NCBI GenBank assembly: GCA_007132315.1
Contig: SLOW01000063.1
Span: 1-8,863 of the forward strand
Length of the DNA stretch: 8,863 bases
From: Opitutales bacterium
Lineage (GTDB): Bacteria > Verrucomicrobiota > Verrucomicrobiia > Opitutales > T3Sed10-336
Direction: 5' to 3'
Below the pieces are notes generated by a model. That model was given only the letters and a program-made list of their open reading frames with translations. It had not been told where the DNA came from and did no database searches. The translations under genes were made by a program, and so were the position numbers. Below are positions 1 through 6,660 of this stretch, in pieces (the first letter of the stretch is position 1; every line of letters begins with the position of its first letter).

Positions 1-684
1 GAGCGGCGGCGGGGCCATTTCGTAGAGCGCGCCGTCAATACGGTAACGGATCTTGAACTCGTTCTCGAACGGCTCAAAGTGAATGTCCGAAGCCTGGTCC
101 CGAATAGCCTGGTTGAGCACCAGGTTGACAAAGCGTATGATCGGGGTCTGGCTGGCCGCCTCCTCCAGATCGGACGCGGAAGCATCCTCGTCCACCTCGA
201 AATCCGTACCCTCCAGATCGTGGAGGACGTCCTCGACCGAGGCATCGTCCTCGCCGTAGTTGGCGCGAATCATCTCGCGAACTTTGTCCGGATCCGTCAC
301 GTAAAGGACGACGTCCTTGCCCAGGGCGAACGTGAGATCGTCCACGATTTGGGAATTGAAGGGATCGAGAGCCAGCACGTGAACAGACGTGGCGTCCGCA
401 CTGATCGGCATCACGCCGTACATGCGAGCCATGCTGGGCTGCATGGTCTTGAGGGTCTCCGGCTGCACGGTCTCCGCCGGGTCCTCGACGTAATCCAGCC
501 CCAACTGGTCGGCAACCAGACCGAAAAACGCCGTCCTCGATACGAATCCCGAATCGAGAATCACATCGGCCAGCGGTTTGGCGGTTCGCTCGTGCTCGCC
601 CTGGAGTTCGTCGAGCTGGCTCCGGGTAAGGAGCTCGCTCTCCCGGAGCATGTCGTAGATTTGTTGATCGTGAGACTCGTACAT
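1..684 (-). CDS. Type IV pilus / type II secretion assembly ATPase (PilB/GspE family), N-terminal part, cut by the left edge
   Basis: Hexameric cytoplasmic ATPases of this family power pilin (or pseudopilin) assembly at the inner membrane. The ORF opens at an ATG (684-682, protein start MYESHDQQ) and stays open to base 1, giving 228 codons. Residues about 1-145 match the N-terminal MshEN/T2SSE_N region, with a PLADVILDSGFV...LVADQLGLDYV pattern. A very acidic linker follows (about 157-187). The start of the ATPase core follows it: TPIIRFVNLVLNQAI, then ASDIHFEPFENEFKIRYRIDG, the conserved segment ahead of Walker A. Walker A, the Asp/His boxes and any cysteine motif lie outside the window. The gene begins 28 nt after the pilT stop, so it is probably in the same operon. 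No Shine-Dalgarno is visible (TTCTCCTTC precedes the ATG), so coupling to pilT may matter. It is a paralogue, not a copy, of the complete ATPase at 1845-3575. PilB and GspE cannot be separated from this fragment. Confidence 0.93.
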   Translation of the reverse strand, partial: MYESHDQQIYDMLRESELLTRSQLDELQGEHERTAKPLADVILDSGFVSRTAFFGLVADQLGLDYVEDPAETVQPETLKTMQPSMARMYGVMPISADATSVHVLALDPFNSQIVDDLTFALGKDVVLYVTDPDKVREMIRANYGEDDASVEDVLHDLEGTDFEVDEDASASDLEEAASQTPIIRFVNLVLNQAIRDQASDIHFEPFENEFKIRYRIDGALYEMAPPPL

Positions 685-712
685 GAAGGAGAATTCGGAA
701 GACGGAAGAAAC

Positions 713-1795
713 TCAGCGGCGGTCGATTTCCGCGCCCAGTGAAACCAGCTTTTCTCTCATTTCCTGAGTGTCCTGGGCCTTGTCCAGCGCTTCCTCCGCG
801 CTGATGTGCCCCTTGTTGTAAAGACTCAGGAGGTGGGCGTCCAACGTGATCATCCCGATGTTGGCACCGGTCTGAATGTCCGAAGCGATCCGGTAGGTCT
901 TGTTGTCGCGGATGAGCGCGCGAATCGAGTTCGTGGTGATCATGAGCTCGAACCCGGCGATACGGCCGCCGCCGACCTTCTTACAAAGCACTTGGGAAAT
1001 GACCGCCACGATGGAGGAGGCCAACTGGGTTCGGATCATGTCCTTGGCGTTGGCCGGAAACGCGTCCACAATACGGTCAACCGTACGCGCCGCCCCGGTG
1101 GTGTGCAGGGTCCCGAAGACAAGGTGCCCCGTTTCCGCCGCCGTCACGGCCGCCTCGATAGTGACCAGGTCGCGCATTTCCCCGACGAGGATCACGTCGG
1201 GATCCTGTCGCAGAGCACGCCGGATGGCCTCCTCGAAACTGGGAACGTCGTTGCCCAGCTCGCGCTGGGTGATGATCGATTTCTTGTGATTGTGGTAATA
1301 CTCGATCGGATCCTCGACAGTGATGATGTGGGCGTCGCGATTCTCGTTGATGTAGTTGATCATCGAGGCCAGCGTCGTGGTCTTGCCCGAGCCGGTCGGG
1401 CCCGTAACCAGGATCAGACCGCGCGGCAGGTAGAGCAGATCGCGGATGCTGTCGGGCAGGCCGATCTGCCGGATGCCGAACATCTCGTAGGGAATTTGTC
1501 GCAGCACCAGCCCGTAATGCCCTTTCGCCTTGAGCACGCTGACGCGGAATCGCGCCTTGTCCAGAAACGCGAAGCCGAAGTCGGCCCCGCCCTGCGTCTT
1601 GAGTTGCTGCTGGTGGCCTTCAGGCGTGATCGACTCCATCAGCATTTCGGTGTCCTCCGGCCGCAGTTCATCCCCCTCCACCGGCGTGAGGCCCCCATGC
1701 ACGCGCAGCGTCGGCGGCTGGCCCACTTGAAGGTGGAGGTCGGACGCACCTTCTTCGACGGTGAGGTGCAGCAGGTCGTTCATATCGTAACTCAT
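713..1795 (-). CDS. pilT: Type IV pilus retraction ATPase PilT
   Basis: PilT is the hexameric cytoplasmic motor that depolymerises type IV pili, driving twitching motility and DNA uptake. The 360-residue product is close to the usual PilT length (about 345). The N-terminal PAS-like domain carries GASDLHLQVGQPPTLRVHG (16-34). Walker A is GPTGSGKTT (132-140). The Asp box contains ITVEDPIEY (158-166). The Walker B region is RQDPDVILVGEMRD (196-209). The His box is ETGHLVFGTLHTT (221-233). The PilT-specific retraction motif, AIRNLIRE in well-studied members, appears as SIRALIRD (290-297), which separates it from PilB. There is no CxxC zinc motif, as expected. The ATG at 1795 is preferred; an in-frame ATG lies four codons later and neither has a good Shine-Dalgarno. 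It sits 49 nt after one pilB-type gene and 28 nt before another, so all three are probably co-transcribed. Confidence 0.96.
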   Translation of the reverse strand: MSYDMNDLLHLTVEEGASDLHLQVGQPPTLRVHGGLTPVEGDELRPEDTEMLMESITPEGHQQQLKTQGGADFGFAFLDKARFRVSVLKAKGHYGLVLRQIPYEMFGIRQIGLPDSIRDLLYLPRGLILVTGPTGSGKTTTLASMINYINENRDAHIITVEDPIEYYHNHKKSIITQRELGNDVPSFEEAIRRALRQDPDVILVGEMRDLVTIEAAVTAAETGHLVFGTLHTTGAARTVDRIVDAFPANAKDMIRTQLASSIVAVISQVLCKKVGGGRIAGFELMITTNSIRALIRDNKTYRIASDIQTGANIGMITLDAHLLSLYNKGHISAEEALDKAQDTQEMREKLVSLGAEIDRR

Positions 1796-1844
1796 AATGG
1801 TAGAAAAGTTTCGGAAGTTTTCCCGGTCTTCAGTCGCGTCTCAT

Positions 1845-3575
1845 TCAGTAGGAGTCGCCCACAGTCACATTGAGGACTTCCTCAAAAGTGGTCATACCGT
1901 TGGTCACCTTGCGAACCCCATCCTCGCGCATGGAACGCATGCCGAGTTCCCGCGCCTTCGCCCGGAGTCTTTGCGTGGATGTATTGTCGTAAATCAGGCT
2001 TTCGATTTCCTCCGTCAGAACAAAAATTTCGAAAATTCCCATACGCCCGCGGAAACCGGTTCCGCTGCACCTTTCACACCCCTTGCCGCGCATGAAAGTG
2101 CCTGACTTGACTGCGTCATCGGTCAAATTGAGCGCCCGGAATTCCCGGTCCTCCGGCTCGTAAGATTCCCGGCAATTTGGACAGATCCGGCGCACCAGGC
2201 GCTGGGCCATGGTCGCGCGCAGCGACGCCGACACCAGGAAGGGTTTGACGCCGATATCGATCAAACGAGTCACCGCGCTGGGCGCGTCGTTGGTGTGGAG
2301 GGTGCTGAACACCATGTGACCGGTCAGGGAGGCGTTGATGGCGATATGACCGGTTTCGGCGTCACGGATCTCCCCGATCATGATGACGTTGGGCGCCTGT
2401 CGGAGCATGGCGCGCAGAGCGGCGGCGAAAGTCATTTTGACCTCGGTCCGCACCTGGACCTGGTTGATTCCGCTGAGCTGGTATTCCACCGGATCCTCAA
2501 CCGTGATGATCTTTCGGTCCGGCCGATTGATGTAGTTGAGACATGCATACAGCGTGGTCGTCTTACCCGAACCTGTCGGTCCGGTGACCAGGAAGATGCC
2601 GTCCGGCAGGGAAATGATGCGCTCGAAGGTCGCTTGGTCGTCGCTCAGGAAGCCCAATTCCGGCAATCCGAGTTTCAACCCCTCCTTGTCGAGAATCCGC
2701 ATGACGATGCTCTCGCCGTGCTCGGTGGGCAGCGAGGAGACCCGGAGGTCGAGCTCGCGATCGGTCAATTTAACCTGAATGCGGCCGTCTTGGGGAATCC
2801 GCTTCTCGGCGATACTGATCTGCGCCATGATCTTCAGGCGCGAAATCATCGCCAGTTGCAGGCGTTTGGGAGGATTCTCCACCTCGTGCAGCACCCCGTC
2901 GATCCGGTACCGTACCCGGAATCGTTTTTCCAGAGGCTCCATGTGAATGTCCGAAGCCCGACGTTGAATCGCCTCGGTAATGATCATGTAAACGAGCCTG
3001 ATAATCGGAGCGTCATCTTCCGATACGGTTTCATCGTCCACGCCGGGCAAATCGGCGCCCAGTTTGACGCTCCTCTCTTCCCCGATTTCCTCCCCCAGTT
3101 CGGACAACTGGCTTTCCACGGTCTCCTCGACGTAAAATTTCTGGATCGCCTCGTCGACGTCCTTACGCGCGGCCACCACCGGCTCGACCGACAGCTGCAG
3201 CACGTGGCTGAGATTGTCGATCGTGTCCACATCGAGCGGATCGGTGATCGCCACCTGGAGCGTGTTGCCTTCGAGTGACAGAGGGAACACCTGATAGCGG
3301 AGCACCAGTTCCTTGGATATGGCGCCAAGCGCGTCCTTGGTGGGTTTGAGCCGCCCCGGATCGACCATGGGCATCCCGAACTCATCGGCCAGGAGCTCGG
3401 TCACCGCACCCGCATCCACCACGCCATCCTCGATGAGGCGATCGACGACGCTGCGCTGGATCATGTCGTGTTCCGTTTCCTCTTGAAGGGCTCGGCGCGT
3501 CTCCTCGACGCGTTCGGATGGCACAAGTTCTTTTTCGACAAGGAGCTGAAGGATAAAATCGTCGGCGGAAGTCAC
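1845..3575 (-). CDS. pilB: Type IV pilus assembly ATPase (PilB/GspE family), complete
   Basis: Cytoplasmic hexameric ATPase that drives pilus or pseudopilus extension. The 576-residue product has the full architecture: MshEN/T2SSE_N domain (about 50-150), acidic linker (150-188), N2 domain with RRASDIHMEPLEKRFRVRYR (205-224), Walker A GPTGSGKTT (332-340), Asp box TVEDPVEY (358-365), Walker B region ending MIGEIRD (399-405; catalytic Glu about 402), and His box TGHMVFSTLHTND (418-430). A zinc tetracysteine motif follows (C465, C468, C500, C503), typical of PilB/GspE and absent from PilT. The region normally read RQDPD before Walker B is RQAPN (392-396). The start is a GTG; an in-frame TGA three codons upstream excludes any earlier start, and the next ATG is at codon 37. 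No clear Shine-Dalgarno is seen. It is the first gene of the likely ATPase operon, followed 49 nt later by pilT. Whether it serves a pilus or a type II secretion system cannot be told from this gene alone. Confidence 0.95.
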   Translation of the reverse strand: MTSADDFILQLLVEKELVPSERVEETRRALQEETEHDMIQRSVVDRLIEDGVVDAGAVTELLADEFGMPMVDPGRLKPTKDALGAISKELVLRYQVFPLSLEGNTLQVAITDPLDVDTIDNLSHVLQLSVEPVVAARKDVDEAIQKFYVEETVESQLSELGEEIGEERSVKLGADLPGVDDETVSEDDAPIIRLVYMIITEAIQRRASDIHMEPLEKRFRVRYRIDGVLHEVENPPKRLQLAMISRLKIMAQISIAEKRIPQDGRIQVKLTDRELDLRVSSLPTEHGESIVMRILDKEGLKLGLPELGFLSDDQATFERIISLPDGIFLVTGPTGSGKTTTLYACLNYINRPDRKIITVEDPVEYQLSGINQVQVRTEVKMTFAAALRAMLRQAPNVIMIGEIRDAETGHIAINASLTGHMVFSTLHTNDAPSAVTRLIDIGVKPFLVSASLRATMAQRLVRRICPNCRESYEPEDREFRALNLTDDAVKSGTFMRGKGCERCSGTGFRGRMGIFEIFVLTEEIESLIYDNTSTQRLRAKARELGMRSMREDGVRKVTNGMTTFEEVLNVTVGDSY

Positions 3576-3768
3576 GGGCGCTCAAATAAAAAGGATGGTG
3601 AATTCTACATTACCGAATCATCGACCCGATCGACCGCGTTGTACCGGCGGCTCTTCGCGGGCCAGGAACGGAAATTTCCATGGCGGTTACAATTGAAGCA
3701 CCATGCCCGATCCCGCGCAATGAATAAATTAATCCGGTTCTTCAATGCGGTGTGTTTGGGCAAATGCG
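3576..3768 (-). promoter_or_regulatory. Intergenic leader upstream of the pilB-pilT operon
   Basis: This 193-nt spacer lies between the coaE stop and the pilB GTG, both on the minus strand, and is AT-richer than its neighbours. It is long enough to hold the operon's own promoter. No strong sigma-70 pair is visible; TAGAAT, near the GTG, matches the -10 consensus at five of six positions but lacks a convincing -35. A sigma-54-like element reading TGGTGC-N4-TTGTA on the minus strand (about 3688-3703) has GG, ten bases, then GT instead of the usual GC. Next to it is a perfect 10-bp palindrome, GGAAATTTCC (3670-3679). A 15-codon ORF overlapping the coaE stop lies at 3729-3776. All promoter assignments here are tentative. 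Confidence 0.3.
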
Positions 3769-4374
3769 TCAGTCATGGTTTCGCTGCCGTTCTCGCATCA
3801 AGATCTCCTCCCGGATCAACGGCACAATCTGGTCGCGGAGGAACCGCGACGATCCACTGTTCTCTATCACATAATCAGCCCGTTCCATCTTCTTTTCCAC
3901 GGAAAACTGACGCGCCATTCGCGCTTCCACCTGCCGGGACGGCATGGCGCATTGGTCCAGTCGCTCCCGGGCCACGGCGGGATCGGCCGCCACGCAGACC
4001 GTGACGTCGAATTCACCCTGCAAATTCACCTCGAAAAGCAACGGCACCTGCACCGCCCAGGGACGCCCCGGCTCCCCGGCCACCCGCTCGCGCCATGCCC
4101 GCACCACCCGGAGATGCAGGAGAGTCTCCAGCCACATCAATTCCTCGCGCGAGGAAAAGACGATCTCCGCCAGCGCGGCTCGATCGACGGCGCCCTCGCG
4201 GCCACCGGCCCGGCCGTCGTAACGCGACGCCACCGCCTCCCGAACCTCCGAATCTCCATCCAGCAAATCGCGCACAACCGCGTCGGCATCCACCACGCCA
4301 AACCCCTCGGCGCCAAACATTTTCCCCGCCGTGCTCTTGCCGCAGGCCAGCCCTCCCGTGATTCCAACGATCAC
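3769..4374 (-). CDS. coaE: Dephospho-CoA kinase
   Basis: CoaE catalyses the last step of coenzyme A synthesis, ATP-dependent phosphorylation of the ribose 3'-hydroxyl of dephospho-CoA, in the cytoplasm. Starting at GTG 4374 the product is 201 residues, the normal family length. It opens directly with the P-loop strand: IVGITGGLACGKST (2-15, Walker A lysine K13). It continues with VVDADAVVRDLL (27-38, acidic residues D29 and D31), the VPLLFE substrate-pocket motif (110-115) and the C-terminal ADYVIENSG motif (166-174). The frame is open further upstream to an ATG at 4575, but that extension has no family similarity, so the GTG is chosen. The canonical LHP near residue 88 reads LHL. The GTG overlaps the TGA of a small upstream ORF as GTGA, which could couple translation. 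It is divergent from the sugar kinase, and the pilus operon lies 193 nt downstream on the same strand. Confidence 0.95.
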   Translation of the reverse strand: MIVGITGGLACGKSTAGKMFGAEGFGVVDADAVVRDLLDGDSEVREAVASRYDGRAGGREGAVDRAALAEIVFSSREELMWLETLLHLRVVRAWRERVAGEPGRPWAVQVPLLFEVNLQGEFDVTVCVAADPAVARERLDQCAMPSRQVEARMARQFSVEKKMERADYVIENSGSSRFLRDQIVPLIREEILMRERQRNHD

Positions 4375-4484
4375 GTTGTCCCGTTCCCTTCCCTCCCGGC
4401 CCGGACCGGGCGTTGCACTGGCGGCGCGATTAGCATATTCATGTGCTCCCGGAAGCCGGTGCGGGGCGTTTCCGGGATGCCCAT
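4371..4484 (-). CDS. Possible small ORF immediately upstream of coaE, unrecognised
   Basis: A 37-codon reading frame (start MGIPETPRTGFREHM) ends in a TGA that overlaps the coaE GTG as GTGA, the geometry typical of translationally coupled genes. The first half uses mostly G/C-ending codons, as real genes here do; the second half is Arg/Gly/Pro-rich and less convincing. The frame stays open back to an ATG at 4577. A GGGAG sequence precedes the internal ATG codons at 4442 and 4436, so an even shorter product is possible. I recognise no family. An 8-bp inverted repeat (4447-4477) lies inside it, so the stretch may instead be an untranslated regulatory leader for coaE. Confidence 0.25.
   Translation of the reverse strand: MGIPETPRTGFREHMNMLIAPPVQRPVRAGREGNGTT
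4399..4411. repeat. 13-bp palindrome upstream of coaE
   Basis: GCCCGG-A-CCGGGC is a perfect inverted repeat with 6-bp arms around one central base, 25 bp before the coaE GTG. A one-base loop cannot form an RNA hairpin, so if functional it would be a protein-binding site. In GC-rich DNA a repeat this short can arise by chance. Confidence 0.35.
4447..4477. repeat. Inverted repeat with 8-bp arms in the coaE/kinase divergent region
   Basis: TCCCGGAA (4447-4454) and TTCCGGGA (4470-4477) are perfectly complementary, separated by 15 bases. The stem can extend by a G-U and a C-G pair into the spacer (4455-4456 with 4468-4469). It lies between divergent coaE and the PfkB-type kinase, so it could be a leader hairpin for coaE or an operator. 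No T-run follows on either strand, which argues against an intrinsic terminator. Confidence 0.4.
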
Positions 4485-4591
4485 GTAACCAACGCCGGCG
4501 CGCACCTGTTGTCCAGATCGATTTTCGCTTGTGGAGGCCTCCGCTCCATCTTGAAATGAGACCCCCTCCCGCCACACACCATCAAACCATC

Positions 4592-5476
4592 ATGTCCAAA
4601 CCAGTCATCTGCTACGGCGAAGCTCTCTGGGACTGCCTGCCCGAAGGTCTCTTTTTCGGCGGCGCCCCAATCAACGTCGCCCGACACCTCCGCCGGCTGG
4701 GAGTCGAAGCACGGCCGGTCAGCGCCCTGGGAGAGGACTTTCTGGGAGAAGAGGCCCGCGAACGCTTGAAGGAAGACGGCCTGGCGACCGACCTGGTCCC
4801 GGCTCACCGCGATCTCCAAACCGGAACGGTCAACGTGCGCATCGACTCCGACGGCAACGCCACCTACACCATCGCCGAACCGGTTGCCTGGGACCGTATT
4901 CCGGTGGACGAGCGCGTGCTCGCGACCGCCGCCGAAGCCGACGCGATCGTGTACGGCACCCTCGCCCAGCGCGGCCGGCATAATCGGCAGGCCATTCGGC
5001 GCCTCCTCGAACTCCGCGGCCCGTTCAAGATCTACGACGTCAACCTGCGTCCGCCCTTCGACGATCTCGATCTGGTGGCGGAGCTCGCCCAACCGGCCGA
5101 TCTGCTGAAGGTAAACGAAGAAGAGCTCTACCGCCTGCTGCCGGCCGATTCGAAGGACCTTTCCCTGGAGAACGCGGCGCGCGAGCTGGCCCGCACCACC
5201 GGCGTCTCCCGGGTCTGTGTCACGCGGGCGGAAAAGGGAGCCGCTTTCCTCGAGAAGGAAAACTGGATCACAGCGGCCGGCCGGCCGGTGGAGGTTCGCG
5301 ACACGGTGGGAGCCGGCGACGGATTCCTGGCGGCGTTCACCGCCAATTACCTGACCGGCCGGCACGCGGCCGGCGACGTCCTGAACAACGCCTGCCGGTT
5401 CGGCGAATTCATCGCCTCCCGCTCCGGAGCCGTCCCCGCCTACGCCGCCGCCGACTGGTTGCTGGGACGAGCTTGA
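4592..5476 (+). CDS. PfkB-family carbohydrate kinase, fructokinase-like
   Basis: Ribokinase/PfkB-fold cytoplasmic sugar kinase, most like bacterial fructokinases, which phosphorylate fructose to fructose 6-phosphate with ATP. The 294-residue product has the family's usual length. Visible motifs are ICYGEALWDCLP (6-17), the first PfkB signature GGAPINVARHLRRLG (23-37), YDVNLRPPF (148-156), KVNEEEL (173-179), and the second signature DTVGAGDGFLAAF (237-249). The latter contains the anion hole and the catalytic base, Asp243. The start MSKPVICYGE is chosen because the conserved first strand begins there; an in-frame ATG at 4556 would add 12 residues without homology. Neither start has a Shine-Dalgarno. 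The gene is divergent from coaE and convergent with the hydrolase, so it is probably monocistronic. The substrate is inferred from overall motif similarity; another hexose remains possible. Confidence 0.9.
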   Translation: MSKPVICYGEALWDCLPEGLFFGGAPINVARHLRRLGVEARPVSALGEDFLGEEARERLKEDGLATDLVPAHRDLQTGTVNVRIDSDGNATYTIAEPVAWDRIPVDERVLATAAEADAIVYGTLAQRGRHNRQAIRRLLELRGPFKIYDVNLRPPFDDLDLVAELAQPADLLKVNEEELYRLLPADSKDLSLENAARELARTTGVSRVCVTRAEKGAAFLEKENWITAAGRPVEVRDTVGAGDGFLAAFTANYLTGRHAAGDVLNNACRFGEFIASRSGAVPAYAAADWLLGRA

Positions 5477-5537
5477 GTCCAACAACGGGTTCCTCCGGAC
5501 GGCTTTCCAGCCCGGAAAAACGCCCCTGCTCCGGCTT

Positions 5538-6389
5538 TTACCGAAAATCGGAGAGCAGGAATTCAGCCATTTCGCCCCAGACATCGGGTCCGGCAAAATC
5601 CAGCAACGTGTTGTGATCGGCATCCTCCTTTTTCCACAACCGGCCGGGTCCGGCATAGTTCTCGTACAGGCCGCGACCGAAACGGGCCGGGACCACCCGG
5701 TCGCGGCCGGCGACCAACACCGCGAGCGGGCCGGCATAGGCTTCCAGGTGCCGCGCGTTCTCGTAGCGGTCGCGCAACAGAAGCCGCACCGGCAGAAAGG
5801 GAAAGTGCGCCGCCCCCACTTCTGCCAGCGAACTGAACGGGGTCACCAGCAGCAATCCGTCGATCTCTTCCGGCCGCTCGGCCGCCATCCGGCACGCCAC
5901 ACCGCTTCCCAGCGACTCCCCGAGAAGGAACAGCGGGCGCTCCGGATCCTCCGCGATCAGCTCGTCCACCGCTTCGCCCGCGGACCGGTAAAACGCCTCT
6001 TCGGAGGGACGCCCCTCACGCGCGCCGTAACCGGGATACTCGAACAAATACACGTCCCACCCGTCGCCCTCCGAGCCCACATCCGAAAACAGCCGCGAAT
6101 AGTAAGTGCGCAACAACGCGTGGCCCGCGTTCCCGTGAAACACCACCAGCCGGGGCTCCGCCTCGTTCGCGAGCGGCCGCCAACCCACGGCTTCTCCCGT
6201 CTCCAGCCGCCACGGCTCCAATCCTTGACGTTCCGCGTGCGCCTCAAGAGCGGCAAACTCGTCCGTCGCCGGATAATAAATGAAACCACGCTGCATCACC
6301 CCCAAGAGAATGACCAACCCGGCGTAGATCAGCAGACCCAGGCGCAGAGTCCGCCAGACAACCGGGGCGACCGGGCGTTTCTTTTCCAT
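5538..6389 (-). CDS. Membrane-anchored alpha/beta hydrolase (BEM46/ABHD13-like)
   Basis: Serine hydrolase of the alpha/beta fold; substrate unknown. From the ATG at 6389 the product is 283 residues. One hydrophobic segment near the N terminus (about 13-32, after a Lys/Arg-rich start) predicts a signal anchor that holds the catalytic domain outside the cytoplasm. The fold is clear from the oxyanion-hole motif VVFHGNAGH (82-90), EYPGYGAREG (117-126), the nucleophile elbow GESLGSG (157-163, Ser159), the acid strand VLVAGRDRVVP (224-234, Asp230) and the catalytic His in DADHNTLL (256-263, His259). The spacing fits BEM46/YqkD-like lipase/esterase relatives. The frame is open to ATGs at 6422 and 6470, but the Lys/Arg-rich start next to the membrane segment favours 6389, where AGG lies about 9 nt upstream. 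It converges with the sugar kinase (61-nt gap) and diverges from the NPP gene. Confidence 0.88.
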   Translation of the reverse strand: MEKKRPVAPVVWRTLRLGLLIYAGLVILLGVMQRGFIYYPATDEFAALEAHAERQGLEPWRLETGEAVGWRPLANEAEPRLVVFHGNAGHALLRTYYSRLFSDVGSEGDGWDVYLFEYPGYGAREGRPSEEAFYRSAGEAVDELIAEDPERPLFLLGESLGSGVACRMAAERPEEIDGLLLVTPFSSLAEVGAAHFPFLPVRLLLRDRYENARHLEAYAGPLAVLVAGRDRVVPARFGRGLYENYAGPGRLWKKEDADHNTLLDFAGPDVWGEMAEFLLSDFR

Positions 6390-6511
6390 GGGACAAAACC
6401 TAATGCAACGCTCCGCCATTTCCACGACAAAACGCCGTGGTCCGAATGACTTCCCGGCCGCGTGTGACACCCCGCGATGTTCCGACAGGCTGTTCTAACG
6501 GAGGAAACATC

Positions 6512-6640
6512 ATGACAAGAGGGAGAGACAAGGGTGAGAAAACTCGGAACAGCGTTTGTAAACGCTCCTTTCAGTTTGAATCGCGCCCTTGTTCACCCGA
6601 ATTCTTTGCATTTCTTCAAAAATTCCCCTGCTTTTTGTGA
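6512..6640 (+). CDS. Possible 42-residue small protein, unrecognised
   Basis: GGAGG lies 7 nt before this ATG, the best ribosome binding site in the window; most neighbouring genes have none. The product would be 42 residues: a basic, hydrophilic N-terminal half (MTRGRDKGEKTRN) and a Phe-rich C-terminal half ending EFFAFLQKFPCFL, with cysteines at 16, 27 and 40. No family is recognised. Codon use is unlike the neighbours, with many A/T third positions (ACA, AGA, AAA, TTT, CTT), so it may be a recent acquisition, a leader peptide or non-coding. A terminator-like hairpin begins 20 nt after its stop, before the NPP gene on the same strand, an arrangement compatible with attenuation or a separate small transcript. 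Confidence 0.3.
   Translation: MTRGRDKGEKTRNSVCKRSFQFESRPCSPEFFAFLQKFPCFL
6551..6566. promoter_or_regulatory. 16-bp operator-like palindrome upstream of the NPP gene
   Basis: AGCGTTTGTAAACGCT is a perfect inverted repeat with 7-bp arms and a 2-bp centre. The centre is too small for an RNA hairpin loop, which favours a binding site for a dimeric helix-turn-helix regulator. Its arms recall LacI/GalR-type half-sites, but the central bases differ from the usual CG. No regulator gene is in the window. Confidence 0.35.
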
Positions 6641-6660
6641 TGAAATTTCCTCTTTGGGGA

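Noticed and set aside
1796..1844. Four-codon ORF (MRRD) just after the pilB stop
   Set aside because: Too short to carry any signal beyond chance, and it has no ribosome binding site.
79..3278. Long plus-strand open frames opposite the pilB and pilT genes
   Set aside because: They are antisense shadows in GC-rich DNA; the minus-strand proteins have unmistakable family motifs and these products show none.
4375..4575. N-terminal extension of CoaE to the ATG at 4575
   Set aside because: CoaE proteins begin just before the P-loop; the extension is Arg/Gly-rich and spans the repeat-containing divergent region.
5494..5516. Possible terminator between the convergent sugar kinase and hydrolase genes
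   Set aside because: Only a bulged stem forms (TCCG/CGGA plus GCT/AGC), and neither strand has a T-run on the 3' side.
4439..5737. 432-codon minus-strand frame opposite the sugar kinase
   Set aside because: It covers the fructokinase-like gene antisense and has no recognisable domain; the plus-strand frame has both PfkB signatures.
5613..6449. 278-codon plus-strand frame opposite the alpha/beta hydrolase
   Set aside because: The minus strand carries a full catalytic triad and anchor in order; the plus-strand product is Gln/Arg/Pro-rich without motifs.
6390..6470. Earlier starts for the hydrolase at 6422 or 6470
   Set aside because: They would add residues without similarity ahead of a complete Lys/Arg-rich signal anchor; 6389 fits the family better, although this is not decisive.
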